NCBI RefSeq assembly: GCF_009827445.1
Contig: NZ_WTYI01000001.1
Span: 1,392,381-1,456,380, forward strand
DNA: 64,000 nucleotides
Direction of reading: 5' to 3'
Source of the DNA: Qipengyuania aquimaris
GTDB lineage: Bacteria; Pseudomonadota; Alphaproteobacteria; Sphingomonadales; Sphingomonadaceae
Shown: one piece after another, positions 19,594-29,894 of the stretch
How positions within the stretch are numbered: position 1 is the stretch's first letter
How the letters are laid out: the number at the start of each line of letters is the position of its first letter
Notes under the pieces: model-generated
What the model saw: the letters and a program-made list of their open reading frames with translations, nothing else
What the model was told of the DNA's origin: nothing
Databases searched by the model: none
Position numbers and translations under genes: made by a program

Positions 19594-21054
19594 TTAGCCT
19601 TCGGCGGTATCGGAAACGATGCGGTCGATCAGGCGGACACCGTAACCCGTCGCGCCCTTGCCCCAGGTGCGTCCTGGCTTGTCCGACCAGGCCTTGCCCG
19701 CGATGTCGATATGCGCCCAGGCGACATCGTCCGCGATGAAGCGCTGGAGGAACTGGGCCGCCGTGATCGAGCCTGCACCCTTGCCGCCGATATTCTTCAT
19801 GTCGGCGATCGGGCTGTCGATCAGCTTGTCGTACGCCTTGCCCAGCGGCATGCGCCACACCGTGTCGCCTGTGGCTTCGCCGGCGGCATCGATATCCTTG
19901 GCCAGTTGGTCGTCGTTCGCGAACATGCCGGCGTGCTCGTTGCCAAGCGCGATGATGATCGCGCCGGTGAGCGTTGCGAAGTCGATGACGCGGGTCGGCT
20001 CGAACTCCTGCTGCGTCCAGTGGAGCGCGTCGGCAAGGACGAGGCGTCCTTCGGCGTCGGTGTTGAGGATTTCGATAGTCTGGCCGTTCATCGACGTGAC
20101 CACGTCGCCCGGGCGCTGCGCGTTACCGTCAGGCATATTCTCGACGAGGCCCATGACGCCCACGACATTGGCCGGGGCCTTGCGCTTGACCAGCGCAAGC
20201 ATGCCGCCGGCAACCGCGCCTGCGCCGCCCATATCCCACTTCATGTCTTCCATGCCCGGACCCGGCTTGATCGAGATCCCGCCGGTGTCGAAGGTCACGC
20301 CCTTGCCGACAAAGGCGATCGGGCGTTCACCTTCTTCTCCGCCGTTCCAGCGGATCGCAAGAATGCGCGAGTCGCGGGTCGAACCCTGTCCGACACCAAG
20401 GAGCGAGCCCATGCCGAGCTTTCCCATTTCGGCTTCGTCAAGGACGATCAGTTCCGCGCGCGTGCCCTCGAAACGCTTCTGGCAGCGTTCTACGAAGCTT
20501 TCCGGATATATGATGTTGGCAGGTTCGGTCACGAGTTCGCGCGTAAATTCAACGCCCTCTGCAAGTGCTTCAAGCTCGTTCCAGGCAGTATCGGCATCGT
20601 CGGGCGCGCCGACCACGGTGACTTTCTTGAGCGTGATCTTCTGCTCGTCCTTCATCTTGGTGCGATAGATGTCGTAGCGCCAGTTACGCAGACGCATCCC
20701 GAGCAGGACATGGCCGACTTCTTCGGCCGAGAGACGGTTTTCGGTCACGTCGAGGACAAGCTCCTCGTTACCGGTCGACTGGTATTTCGCAGTCAGCGCA
20801 GCGCCGGCCTTTTCGAGATTTGCGAGACGCGCATCGTCTGACGCATCGCCCGCCCCCGCCACGGCAATGCGCGCAGCGCCGTCACCGCTGGCCACGAACC
20901 CTTCGAAGGTCTGGCCAGCGCCGCCCTTGAAGCGGGCTGCCTCTGCGCCTGCCTTCATGGCGGCGTCGAAGGATTGAGGAAGCTTGCCCTTGTCGGCGAC
21001 ATGCGCAATGAGGCGCGCCGCCTGCGGTTGGGTCTTGCTGAATTGGATGTGCAT
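19594..21054 (-). CDS. pepA: Leucyl aminopeptidase (M17)
   Basis: Cytosolic zinc/manganese aminopeptidase releasing N-terminal residues; in E. coli PepA also acts as a DNA-binding accessory protein. The 486-residue product has the C-terminal catalytic domain with the signature NTDAEGRLVLADAL, the metal-binding GKGVTFDTGG, and a start MHIQFSKTQPQ at ATG 21054. The frame is open further upstream but that region overlaps the divergent lptD signal and is not used. It is followed at once by the DUF2256 gene and holC. Confidence 0.96.
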   Translation of the reverse strand: MHIQFSKTQPQAARLIAHVADKGKLPQSFDAAMKAGAEAARFKGGAGQTFEGFVASGDGAARIAVAGAGDASDDARLANLEKAGAALTAKYQSTGNEELVLDVTENRLSAEEVGHVLLGMRLRNWRYDIYRTKMKDEQKITLKKVTVVGAPDDADTAWNELEALAEGVEFTRELVTEPANIIYPESFVERCQKRFEGTRAELIVLDEAEMGKLGMGSLLGVGQGSTRDSRILAIRWNGGEEGERPIAFVGKGVTFDTGGISIKPGPGMEDMKWDMGGAGAVAGGMLALVKRKAPANVVGVMGLVENMPDGNAQRPGDVVTSMNGQTIEILNTDAEGRLVLADALHWTQQEFEPTRVIDFATLTGAIIIALGNEHAGMFANDDQLAKDIDAAGEATGDTVWRMPLGKAYDKLIDSPIADMKNIGGKGAGSITAAQFLQRFIADDVAWAHIDIAGKAWSDKPGRTWGKGATGYGVRLIDRIVSDTAEG

Positions 21055-21154
21055 GGAAACTCCCGGAAAACTGTCTGACGCAGCCCGATCGCTGGATGCG
21101 GGGCCGCCGAGGATGGCGATTGCGATTAGGCGTGGGCGATGCGATAGGCAAGCC

Positions 21155-23500
21155 ATGCTCCTGTGGCCCCAGCCTTCGCGCAATACCTTTTTGCACGCCT
21201 TCGGGGCCGGAGCGGGTGCGCTTGCTCTGGCTGCCGCTGCCCCGCTGGCCGCGCAGGACGGTGCGGCTACGGGCGCCGGGACGGTGGAAGAGCCCGAAGG
21301 TGAAAGCCCGACTGACCTGCCTCCTCCGCCGGACGCCGTTATCGTCGCGCAAAGTGACCTCGACCCGCCACCGACTGCCGAGTTCAACGAAGCTGGCGAA
21401 CGCCAGATCGCCTTCGCATCCGACATCCTCAGCTACGATTCCGATGCCGATATCGTCACCGCGGAGGGCAATGTCGTCCTGCGCTCGGGCGAACGCTCGG
21501 TCCGGGCCGACAGTGTCAGCTGGAGCAGGCGGACCGGCGTTATTCTTGCCAGCGGCAACGTCCGGTTCGTCGATGAAAACGGCAACCAGCTCTTTTCGGA
21601 CCAGGTCGAGCTGACCGACGAATTCGAAGCGGGCGCGCTGGAGAACCTCTTACTCGCGCTGCGCCAGGGCGGCCGTCTTGCCGCGCGGCGGGGTTTACGC
21701 GAAACCGACGGGACTATCGCGCTGCAAGAGGCCGCCTACAGCGCCTGCGCAGTCGTCACGCCCGAAGGCTGCAACAAGGACCCAAGCTGGCGGATCACTG
21801 CCGACCGCGTGATCTACGATCCGCAGGACTCGCGGTTACGGTTTCAAGGTGCTTACCTCGAGCTGTTCGGGGCGCGCATCCTGCCTCTGCCCGGCCTCGC
21901 AATCCGCACCGATGGCGGCGCAGTCAGCGGATTTCTCGTGCCGGACCTGCGCTTTTCGGAAAGCAACGGGGTCGAGGTTTCTGGAAGCTATTATATCCGC
22001 CTCGCCGACAACAAGGACCTGACGGTATCGGCCTACGCCTTCACCGAAGCGCCGCCGATGGTTTCCGCGCAGTGGCGCCACCTGACCGACAAGGGCGCTT
22101 ACCAGATCACCGGCTACGCCACGAACAGCCGCCGCTTCACCGACGCAACCCGGACCGATACCTTCGAGAGCGAGCCGCGCGGCTACCTGTTCGCCAACGG
22201 CAAGTTCCAGTTCACCCCGGAATGGAGCCTCACCAGTTCCGTCCGGCTCGCAAGCGACCGCACCTTCCTGCGCCGCTATGACATCAGCCGCGACGATCGC
22301 CTGCGCTCGATGGTCGACCTGGAGCGGATCGACCGCAATTCCTACTTCTCGCTGGCGGGATGGGCGACACAGACGCTGCGCCTGAACCAAGATCAGGGCC
22401 AGGTGCCGATCGCCCTGCCCGCGATGGATTACCGCCTCCGCCTCGATGAACCGGTGCTCGGCGGCAAGGTCGAATTGCAGGCCAACACCCTCGCAATAAT
22501 GCGCGCCGAAGGGCAGGATACCCAGCGCGCCTTTGCCCGCGCGAAATGGGACCTGCGAAAGATCCTTGGCCTTGGCCAGGTGGTGACCCTGACCGGCCTC
22601 CTTCGCGGCGATGTCTACCATTCCAACAACAACTTCCTGACCCAAACCGTGTCCTATCGCGGGGAAAATGGCTGGCAGGCACGCGGGGTCGCGCTCGGCG
22701 CGCTCGACGTCGAATGGCCGTTCGTCGGCGAGTTGCTTGGCGGGACACAGGTATTCACGCCGCGTGTGCAATTAGTGGTGACCCCTCCGATCAGAAACCT
22801 TGCCATCCCCAACGAAGATGCGCGGGCGATCGACCTTGAAGATTCCAACCTTTTCGCGCTGAACCGCTTTCCCGGATACGACCGGATCGAGGATGGCGCG
22901 CGCATCACCTACGGCTTCGACTGGCAGCTTCGCCGGCCGGGCTGGGAAGTTAAGACGACGCTTGGCCAGTCTTACCGGCTCGATGCCGACCGCGACATCT
23001 TCCCTGACGGCACAGGCCTGTCCGAAAAGGTCAGCGACATCGTCGGCCGTACCGAGCTGCGCTTCCGCGACTTCGTAAAGCTCACGCACCGCTTTCGTCT
23101 GGACAAGGACAACCTGGCCGTAAGGCGCAACGAATTCGACGCGACCGTGGGCACCAGCGCGACCTATGTCGAGGTCGGGTACCTGCGCCTCGATCGCAAC
23201 ATCACCTCGGTAGAGGATTTGCAGGACCGCGAGGAATTGCGCGCCGCGGCACGCCTGTCCTTCGCCAATTACTGGTCGGTTTTCGGGTCAGGTGTTTTCA
23301 ACCTCACCAATCGCGAGGAAGACCTCAGCCTGTCGAGCGACGGTTTTCAGCCGATCAGGACGCGCCTGGGCCTTGCCTACCAGGACGATTGCCTCGAACT
23401 CGGCCTGACGTGGCGACGCGATTACGTGTCGGCAGGCGATGCCGAACGCGGCGATACCTTCCAGCTCTATTTCAGCTTGAAAAACCTCGGCTTCAGATAG
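21155..23500 (+). CDS. lptD: LPS-assembly protein LptD (OstA)
   Basis: Outer-membrane beta-barrel that inserts lipopolysaccharide, working with LptE. The 781-residue product has a signal peptide (residues about 1-30 after ATG 21155, ending ..AAAAPLAAQDG), then an OstA-like beta-jellyroll (around ASDILSYDSDADIVTAEGNV and VLRSGERSVRADSV), and a long strand-rich barrel ending in LKNLGFR, with a terminal aromatic and basic residue. It is followed by surA, whose product helps fold it. Confidence 0.95.
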   Translation: MLLWPQPSRNTFLHAFGAGAGALALAAAAPLAAQDGAATGAGTVEEPEGESPTDLPPPPDAVIVAQSDLDPPPTAEFNEAGERQIAFASDILSYDSDADIVTAEGNVVLRSGERSVRADSVSWSRRTGVILASGNVRFVDENGNQLFSDQVELTDEFEAGALENLLLALRQGGRLAARRGLRETDGTIALQEAAYSACAVVTPEGCNKDPSWRITADRVIYDPQDSRLRFQGAYLELFGARILPLPGLAIRTDGGAVSGFLVPDLRFSESNGVEVSGSYYIRLADNKDLTVSAYAFTEAPPMVSAQWRHLTDKGAYQITGYATNSRRFTDATRTDTFESEPRGYLFANGKFQFTPEWSLTSSVRLASDRTFLRRYDISRDDRLRSMVDLERIDRNSYFSLAGWATQTLRLNQDQGQVPIALPAMDYRLRLDEPVLGGKVELQANTLAIMRAEGQDTQRAFARAKWDLRKILGLGQVVTLTGLLRGDVYHSNNNFLTQTVSYRGENGWQARGVALGALDVEWPFVGELLGGTQVFTPRVQLVVTPPIRNLAIPNEDARAIDLEDSNLFALNRFPGYDRIEDGARITYGFDWQLRRPGWEVKTTLGQSYRLDADRDIFPDGTGLSEKVSDIVGRTELRFRDFVKLTHRFRLDKDNLAVRRNEFDATVGTSATYVEVGYLRLDRNITSVEDLQDREELRAAARLSFANYWSVFGSGVFNLTNREEDLSLSSDGFQPIRTRLGLAYQDDCLELGLTWRRDYVSAGDAERGDTFQLYFSLKNLGFR

Positions 23501-23511
23501 GCGTTGAACAG

Positions 23512-23535
23512 GCCCTGCCATGTGGTTGGCAGGGC
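23512..23535 (+). terminator. Hairpin between lptD and surA (possible attenuator)
   Basis: A perfect 9-bp stem (23512-23520 with 23527-23535) and 6-base loop, 11 bp after the lptD stop, with no T tract. It may be a weak terminator, mRNA-end structure or partial attenuator rather than a full Rho-independent terminator. Confidence 0.6.
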
Positions 23536-23643
23536 GAAATAAACGCGCTATCCGCCCACGCAATCAGCAACGGTTAAGCCACGCTTTGGCAAAGCCGTTA
23601 CCTCTCCGGGTGCGCTCTGCGCGCCGCAAATGGAATTTTACGC

Positions 23644-24996
23644 GTGAACGCAACCAAGCTTGCCAAAATGTGCGGTTCTGCCGCTACTCTCGTCGCTACA
23701 CTCGCCCTTGCCGTCACCCCGGCAAGCGTCGGTGCGCAGGCGTCGGTGACTGCGAACAACCTCGACCTTCCCGACAATCTCACGATGCTCACGAATCCGG
23801 ATCCGAACGTGCGCCGTGCGACCGCCGTCGTAAACGGCCATGTCATTACCGGAACCGATCTCGACCAGCGTGTCGCCCTTCTGGTCGAAGCCAACAACAC
23901 CGAACTGGCGGCTGAAGAACTGCGCCGCGTGCGCGAACAGGTCCTGCGTAACCTGATCGACGAGACCTTGCAGATCCAGGCAGCCGAGGCTGAAGACATC
24001 ATGATTTCCCAGGCGGAAATCGATCAAACTTACGCCCGCCTCGCCGCACAGAATAATCGCCGCATCGAGGACATGCAGACCTATCTGTTCTCGATCGGAT
24101 CGTCGCCGATATCATTGAAGCGACAGATTCACGGCGAACTCGCATGGCAGCGACTGCTGCGGCAAAAAGTCGCCTTCTTCGTCAATGTTTCCGCCGAAGA
24201 AGTGAATGAGCTGATGCAGCGCCTCGAAGCATCAAAGGGCACCGAAGAGTATCGCCTCGGCGAAATCTACCTGTCCGCGACGCCTGAAAACGCGGCCGCA
24301 GTGGAGGCCAACGCCCTCAAGATCGTCGAACAGCTCCGCCAGGGCGGCAGCTTCGTCGCTTATGCGCGTCAGTTCTCCGAAGCGTCGACTGCCGCAGTGG
24401 GCGGGGACCTTGGCTGGATCCGCTTGCCGCAGCTCAAGAACGCACAGCTCGAAGCGGTTGCGCAGGAAATGCAGCCCGGCCAGCTGGTCGGCCCGATCGA
24501 AATTCCGGGCGGCTTCTCGATCCTGTACCTGATCGAAAAGCGCCAGGTGCTTACTGCCGACCCGCGCGATGCAATCCTGAGCCTGAAGCAGATCCAGATC
24601 TCCTTCGACCAGAACGCCACGCAGGCTGCCAACGAAGCGCGCCTCCAGGAATTCCTCGCCGGCGTCCAGTCGATGCGCGGCTGCGGAAGTGCGAACCAGA
24701 TCGCCGATTCCATCGGCGCCTCGGTTGTCGACAACGACCAGCTGCGCGCTCGTGCCTTGCCCGAACAGCTGCAACAGATTGTTCTTGGCCTGGGAATCGG
24801 TGAAACGACTCCTCCGTTCGGCGATTTGCAAGACGGCGTCCGTGTCCTGATGTTGTGCGGTCGTGACGATCCGGAAGTCCAGTCGGGCCCGAACTTCGAC
24901 CAGCTCATGCAGCAGATCGAGGACGAGCGGATCAACCGCGCGGCGCAGCGTTACCTGCGCGACCTGCGCAACGACGCCTATATCGAATATAATTGA
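23644..24996 (+). CDS. surA: Periplasmic peptidyl-prolyl isomerase / chaperone SurA
   Basis: Folding factor for outer-membrane proteins such as LptD. The 450-residue product has a signal peptide (to about residue 32, SVGAQA), an N-terminal SurA-type helical domain (VVNGHVITGTDLDQRVALL, then VREQVLRNLIDETLQIQAAE), and one parvulin-like PPIase domain (EYRLGEIYLSAT..FVAYARQFSEAS..GGDLGWI..). GTG 23644 starts the gene. The C-terminus ends in a second, degenerate region rather than a clear second PPIase copy. Its stop overlaps the TTG start of pdxA. Confidence 0.94.
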   Translation: MNATKLAKMCGSAATLVATLALAVTPASVGAQASVTANNLDLPDNLTMLTNPDPNVRRATAVVNGHVITGTDLDQRVALLVEANNTELAAEELRRVREQVLRNLIDETLQIQAAEAEDIMISQAEIDQTYARLAAQNNRRIEDMQTYLFSIGSSPISLKRQIHGELAWQRLLRQKVAFFVNVSAEEVNELMQRLEASKGTEEYRLGEIYLSATPENAAAVEANALKIVEQLRQGGSFVAYARQFSEASTAAVGGDLGWIRLPQLKNAQLEAVAQEMQPGQLVGPIEIPGGFSILYLIEKRQVLTADPRDAILSLKQIQISFDQNATQAANEARLQEFLAGVQSMRGCGSANQIADSIGASVVDNDQLRARALPEQLQQIVLGLGIGETTPPFGDLQDGVRVLMLCGRDDPEVQSGPNFDQLMQQIEDERINRAAQRYLRDLRNDAYIEYN

Positions 24997-26006
24997 CGCC
25001 CGCCCCGCTCCCCCTCGCCGTATCATTGGGCGACCCTGCGGGGATCGGGCCGGAAATTATCGCCGCCGCCTGGGCGCGCCGCGACGCTGAAGCGCTCGCC
25101 CCCTTCTTCGTGGTGGGCGGCGCAGGCGTAATTGCTTCGTCGGCACAATCGCTGGGGATGCCGCTTCCGGTCGAGCGCATTACCAATCCCTCGCACGCAG
25201 CACAGGTTTTCGGGCGAGCGCTTCCGGTGCTCGGGCTGGAAGACGACCCGTTCAGGCCGGGTGAACCGACCGAAAATGGCGCGAGGCTTGCTCTGCACTC
25301 ACTGGAACGCGCGACCCAACTCGCGCTTGAGGGGGAGGCTGGAGCGCTCGTCACCGCGCCGATCGCGAAGTCCGAACTCGCAAAGGTCGGCTTCGATCAT
25401 CCCGGCCAGACCGAATTTCTCGCTTCCGCTTGCTCGCTCGACCAGCGCGATGCCGTGATGATGCTGGCCGGTCCGAGCCTTCGCGCCGTTCCCTTGACCG
25501 TTCATTGCGCCCTTGCCGAAGTGCCCGGCAGGTTGAGCGTCGAATTGATCTGTCACCGGGCCCGCATCGTGGCTCGCGCGCTGCAACGCGATTTCGGCCT
25601 CGAACGCCCATGCCTCGCAGTTTGCGGCCTCAACCCACATGCCGGCGAAGATGGCCGCTTCGGCGATGAGGAACAGCGCATAATCGCGCCCGCGATCGAG
25701 GTATTGCGCGACGAAGGCTATGAAGTAAGCGGCCCTCACCCCGGGGACGCCCTGTTTACGCCGCGCGCACGCACGACCTTCGATGCCGCGCTGGCGATGT
25801 ATCACGACCAGGCACTGATTCCCTTGAAGGCCCTCGATTTCGACGAGGGCGTCAATGTAACGCTGGGCTTGCCGATCGTACGGACGAGCCCCGATCACGG
25901 GACGGCTTTCGACATTGCGGGCAAGGCCATCGCCGATCCCGGGGCGATGATTGCCGCGCTGCGCATGGCAGGCGAAATGGCGCAGCGGCGCGCACGCCAT
26001 GGCTGA
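24993..26006 (+). CDS. pdxA: 4-hydroxythreonine-4-phosphate dehydrogenase
   Basis: Step of pyridoxal-5'-phosphate synthesis in the DXP-dependent pathway. The 337-residue product has [16 protein letters not shown] at the start, [10 protein letters not shown]-like [25 protein letters not shown] and [22 protein letters not shown], including metal-binding His residues. The start is TTG 24993, overlapping the surA stop by 4 bases; no better codon is near and no strong ribosome site is visible, so translation likely relies on coupling. It overlaps rsmA by 8 bp. Confidence 0.95.
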   Translation: MTPAPLPLAVSLGDPAGIGPEIIAAAWARRDAEALAPFFVVGGAGVIASSAQSLGMPLPVERITNPSHAAQVFGRALPVLGLEDDPFRPGEPTENGARLALHSLERATQLALEGEAGALVTAPIAKSELAKVGFDHPGQTEFLASACSLDQRDAVMMLAGPSLRAVPLTVHCALAEVPGRLSVELICHRARIVARALQRDFGLERPCLAVCGLNPHAGEDGRFGDEEQRIIAPAIEVLRDEGYEVSGPHPGDALFTPRARTTFDAALAMYHDQALIPLKALDFDEGVNVTLGLPIVRTSPDHGTAFDIAGKAIADPGAMIAALRMAGEMAQRRARHG

Positions 26007-26823
26007 CTTGCCACCTCTACGCGAAGTGATTGCCCGTCACGGCCTCAGCGCGAGCAAGGCGTTGGGCCAGAACTTCCTGTTCGACGAGCAATTGCTCGAC
26101 CGGATCGCCGCTATCCCAGGCGATCTTGCAGGGAAGAAAGTGCTCGAAGTCGGACCGGGCCCGGGCGGCCTCACCCGCGCCTTGCTACGCGCAGGCGCCG
26201 AAGTCACCGCGATAGAAATGGACAGTCGCTGCCTGCCTGCGCTGGCCGAACTTGGCGAGGCCTTTCCCGGCAAGCTCAAGGTCATTCAGGGCGATGCGCT
26301 GAAACTCGACCATGCCGAGATCATGGGCGGCGAGCCCTTCGCCGTCCTGTCAAACCTGCCCTACAATGTCGGAACTGCGCTGTTCGTGCGCTGGTTAGGT
26401 GGGGAAAGCTGGCCTCCGCTATGGACCAGCCTGACGCTGATGTTCCAGCAAGAGGTCGCCCAGCGCATCGCGGCCACCCCCGACAATTCCGCCTACGGCC
26501 GACTTGGCGTGCTGGCCCAATGGCGCAGCGCGGCGAAGATGGCGATGAAGGTCCATCGCAGCGCCTTCACCCCTCCGCCCAAGGTAATGAGCGCCATCGT
26601 TCACGTCGAACCGCGCGAAATGCCCGAAGGCGTCAGCGCCCGGATGTTGGAACGGCTCACTGAAGCCGCGTTCGGACAACGCCGCAAGATGCTGCGCCAG
26701 AGCCTGAAAGGCGTGCCCGGTGCGGTTGAAGCGCTCGAACAGGTCGGGATCGACTCCCAGCGCCGCGCGGAGACGCTTTCCGTCGACGATTTCGTGAAGC
26801 TGGCGCGGATCCTTTCCGCCTAA
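25999..26823 (+). CDS. rsmA: 16S rRNA dimethyladenosine transferase
   Basis: KsgA enzyme dimethylating two adjacent adenosines near the 3' end of 16S rRNA. The 274-residue product has [19 protein letters not shown] motif [12 protein letters not shown], the NLPYNVGT motif and [17 protein letters not shown] 25999 overlaps the pdxA stop. The lptD-surA-pdxA-rsmA order matches E. coli and points to an ancient operon. The stop TAA overlaps the TAG of the convergent DUF2189 gene. Confidence 0.97.
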   Translation: MADLPPLREVIARHGLSASKALGQNFLFDEQLLDRIAAIPGDLAGKKVLEVGPGPGGLTRALLRAGAEVTAIEMDSRCLPALAELGEAFPGKLKVIQGDALKLDHAEIMGGEPFAVLSNLPYNVGTALFVRWLGGESWPPLWTSLTLMFQQEVAQRIAATPDNSAYGRLGVLAQWRSAAKMAMKVHRSAFTPPPKVMSAIVHVEPREMPEGVSARMLERLTEAAFGQRRKMLRQSLKGVPGAVEALEQVGIDSQRRAETLSVDDFVKLARILSA

Positions 26824-27599
26824 GCCACGTCGCGCACGATCCTGCGGTACAGGTGCCAGGTCGCGTGGCCAAAAATCGGTAGGGCCACCAGCAGGCCCAG
26901 GAACGCCGGGATCAGGGCGATCAGTAGCGATAGAGCGATAATCGCCGCCCACAGGGTGAGCATGAACTTGTTCGACCGGAATGCGGCTAGGCTGGTGATG
27001 ATCGCCGTCAGAAAATCCACCTCGCGATCAACAAGCATAGGCAGGCTGACGACGGTCACAGCGTAGAACGCCAGCGCCATGATCGCGCCCACCCCCGTGC
27101 CGACGGCCAGCATCGCCAGCCCCGCAGGGGTCAGGAACGCCTCGACCGATTCAGCGCCGACGCCGGATTCTGCCATGAAGATCGCAAAAATGCCGTGGGC
27201 GATGATCATCCAGAAACTGAAGGCGACGAAGACGATCCCGCCCATCATGATGAGCTGCTCATCGCCCTTGCCTCTCACAGCACCGAGAACTGCGCCCCAT
27301 TTGACCGGAAGGCCGGCCTCCCGCCTTCGGCTGACTTCATAAAGTCCGACTGCAGTGAACGGCGCGACGAGCGGGAAGCCGGCGACCGCGGGGACGAACC
27401 ACATCGTCTCGCCCCATTCGACCGCCGCGACGTAGAGGAACAGGCCCGCCGCTACATAGATGGCAGCGAAGAACAGGCCGTAGACCGGGCAGGCGAGGAA
27501 ATCGGCGAGGCCCGCCTTCAAGGCTTTGCCAAGATCGGTCAGTGACAGATTGCCTGCCACCCTCACCGGCGCGATTTGTACTTCGCCAGCCGCGTCCAT
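26820..27599 (-). CDS. DUF2189 family membrane protein
   Basis: A 259-residue inner-membrane protein with about six hydrophobic segments. The N-terminal block ([25 protein letters not shown]), the [23 protein letters not shown] segment and the central [20 protein letters not shown] element fit DUF2189. ATG 27599 gives the full length. Function is unknown; it stands alone between rsmA (convergent, 4-bp overlap) and glcB. Confidence 0.86.
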   Translation of the reverse strand: MDAAGEVQIAPVRVAGNLSLTDLGKALKAGLADFLACPVYGLFFAAIYVAAGLFLYVAAVEWGETMWFVPAVAGFPLVAPFTAVGLYEVSRRREAGLPVKWGAVLGAVRGKGDEQLIMMGGIVFVAFSFWMIIAHGIFAIFMAESGVGAESVEAFLTPAGLAMLAVGTGVGAIMALAFYAVTVVSLPMLVDREVDFLTAIITSLAAFRSNKFMLTLWAAIIALSLLIALIPAFLGLLVALPIFGHATWHLYRRIVRDVA

Positions 27600-27659
27600 C
27601 GTCCCGCCTCCTCTCGACCAGTCCGGTAGGAGGCAGTCTGCTACAGCTTCAGCCGGGCA

Positions 27660-29765
27660 TCAAGCGCCCGCCTTTTTCCTCAAGCGCCAGGCATGGAGCA
27701 GCGGTTCGGTATAGCCGCTCGTCTGTTCGACGCCCTTGAAGATCAGGTCTTTAGCGGCGCTGAAAGCCGCGCCATCCTGGTTTTCCAGAAGCGGTTCGTA
27801 GAACGGGTCGCCAGCATTCTGCTCGTCCACCTTGGCGGCCATGCGGCGCAGGCTGTCCAGCACCTGCTCTTCGGAAATGACACCGTGAAGCAGCCAGTTG
27901 GCGATATGCTGGCTGGAAATGCGCAGCGTCGCACGGTCTTCCATCAGGCCGACATCGTTGATGTCCGGCACCTTGGAACAGCCCACGCCCGCATCAATCC
28001 AGCGCACCACATAGCCGAGGAGGCCCTGGCAATTGTTGTCCAGTTCCTCGCGGATTTCCTCTTCGGACCAATTGGTGCTGTCTGCCAGCGGAATGGTCAG
28101 CAGTTCTTCCAGCTTGGCCGCATCGCCGAGACCCTTCTGGATTTCGAACACATCCTCGCGGTGGTAGTGGATCGCGTGGAGCGTGGCTGCCGTCGGGCTC
28201 GGCACCCAGGCGGTGTTTGCCCCGGCGCGCAGGTGACCGATCTTTTCGATCATCATCTGGCCCATGAGGTCGGGCGCTGCCCACATGCCCTTCCCGATCT
28301 GCGCGCGCCCCGAAAGGCCATGCGCAAGTCCGATGCCGACATTGCGAGCCTCGTAGGCCGTGAGCCAGGCGGACGACTTCATCTCGCCCTTGCGCATCAT
28401 CGGTCCTGCACGCATCGAGGTGTGGATTTCGTCGCCGGTGCGGTCGAGGAAGCCGGTGTTGATGAAGACGATCCGGTCCCGCACCGCGTGAATGCAGGCG
28501 GCGAGATTGGCCGAAGTACGGCGCTCCTCGTCCATCACCCCGACCTTCACTGTATGGCGCGGCAGGCCGAGCAGGTCCTCGACCGCATCGAACAGGTCGT
28601 TGGTGAAGGCGCACTCTTCGGGCCCGTGCATCTTGGGCTTCACGATGTAGATGCTGCCCTTGCGCGAATTGCCGTATTTGCCGAGGCCGGCGACGTCGTG
28701 CGCGCCGATGGCCGAGGTGACGACTGCATCCATTATGCCTTCTGCAATCTCCCCGCCGTCCCAGCGCATGGCGGGATTGGTCATCAGGTGACCGACATTA
28801 CGTACGAACATCAGGCTGCGCCCGGGCAGGGCGAATTCGGTGCCGTCCTGAGCGGTGTATGTGCGGTCGCCTTCCAGCGCGCGCGTGACTGTTTTGCCGC
28901 CCTTTTCGAAGCTTTCCGACAGATCTCCGCGGATCACGCCGAGCCAGTTGCGATAGGCGAGCAGCTTGTCCTCTGCATCCACGGCGGCGACCGAATCTTC
29001 GCAATCAGCAATCGTGGTCAGCGCCGCTTCGAGATTGATATCGGCGATATTGGCCGGATCGCTGCGACCGATCGGATGGTCCGCATCGAACACAACCTCG
29101 ATATGCAGGCCATTGTGCTTGAACAGGCAGGCCTTGTCGTTCCAGCCCACGCACTGCGCCGGGTCGGCAAGCGGGATGCCGTTGTGCTTGACGTCGGACA
29201 GTTCGGACCACTTCTTGCCATCAGCCAGCGGCACGGCCTCGTCCATGAAGGCTTTCGCCTTGGCGATCACTGCCACGCCGCGATCCTCGTCATATCCGCC
29301 GGGCCGCGCCGCAGGGGCGTCCAATGCATCGGTGCCGTAAAACGCGTCGTAAAGGCTGCCCCAGCGCGCATTTGCAGCATTGAGAAGGAAGCGCGCGTTG
29401 AGGATGGGGACGACCAGCTGCGGGCCGGCCATGGTCGCGATCTCGGGATCGACATTCTGCGTCCCGATGGTGAAATTGCCCGGCTCGGGCACGAGATAAC
29501 CGATTTCTTCCAGAAACGCGCGATAGGCGGTTGCATCGTGAGGTTGGCCCGCGCGCTCCGTGTGCCACGCATCGATTTTCGCCTGAAGATCTTCGCGCTT
29601 CTGTAGCAGGGCGCGGTTGCGGGGCGCGAAGGTGCCGAGCAAGTCGGCGAAGCCTGTCCAGAAGGCGTCAGTATCGCGGCCGAGAGGCGCGATGACTTCG
29701 GTTTCGATAAAGGTAGCCAGAGCCGGATCGACTTCGATCCCTGCGCGCGTCAAGTAATCTGTCAT
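27660..29765 (-). CDS. glcB: Malate synthase G
   Basis: Condenses glyoxylate and acetyl-CoA to malate, allowing growth on acetate, glycolate or fatty acids. The 701-residue product has the [18 protein letters not shown] segment with conserved Arg and Glu, and [21 protein letters not shown] 29765 follows AAGGGA; a longer frame (to 29849) lacks support. It is a single gene, divergent from the arginine-succinyltransferase cluster with 129 bp between. Confidence 0.96.
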   Translation of the reverse strand: MTDYLTRAGIEVDPALATFIETEVIAPLGRDTDAFWTGFADLLGTFAPRNRALLQKREDLQAKIDAWHTERAGQPHDATAYRAFLEEIGYLVPEPGNFTIGTQNVDPEIATMAGPQLVVPILNARFLLNAANARWGSLYDAFYGTDALDAPAARPGGYDEDRGVAVIAKAKAFMDEAVPLADGKKWSELSDVKHNGIPLADPAQCVGWNDKACLFKHNGLHIEVVFDADHPIGRSDPANIADINLEAALTTIADCEDSVAAVDAEDKLLAYRNWLGVIRGDLSESFEKGGKTVTRALEGDRTYTAQDGTEFALPGRSLMFVRNVGHLMTNPAMRWDGGEIAEGIMDAVVTSAIGAHDVAGLGKYGNSRKGSIYIVKPKMHGPEECAFTNDLFDAVEDLLGLPRHTVKVGVMDEERRTSANLAACIHAVRDRIVFINTGFLDRTGDEIHTSMRAGPMMRKGEMKSSAWLTAYEARNVGIGLAHGLSGRAQIGKGMWAAPDLMGQMMIEKIGHLRAGANTAWVPSPTAATLHAIHYHREDVFEIQKGLGDAAKLEELLTIPLADSTNWSEEEIREELDNNCQGLLGYVVRWIDAGVGCSKVPDINDVGLMEDRATLRISSQHIANWLLHGVISEEQVLDSLRRMAAKVDEQNAGDPFYEPLLENQDGAAFSAAKDLIFKGVEQTSGYTEPLLHAWRLRKKAGA

Positions 29766-29894
29766 GGAACTCCCTTGGGGTATTCGAATGGCAATGTGTA
29801 CCCGGGGAGGAGCGATCCGACCTATGCCGCCAGCGGTTGACGATTGCAAGCGGCGGGGTGGACACTTGGCGCATCCCGACTAAGGAAGTTGCCA

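Noticed and set aside
27693-29606. Plus-strand reading frame (637 codons) opposite glcB
   Set aside because: Antisense to malate synthase G; no ribosome site or family motif.
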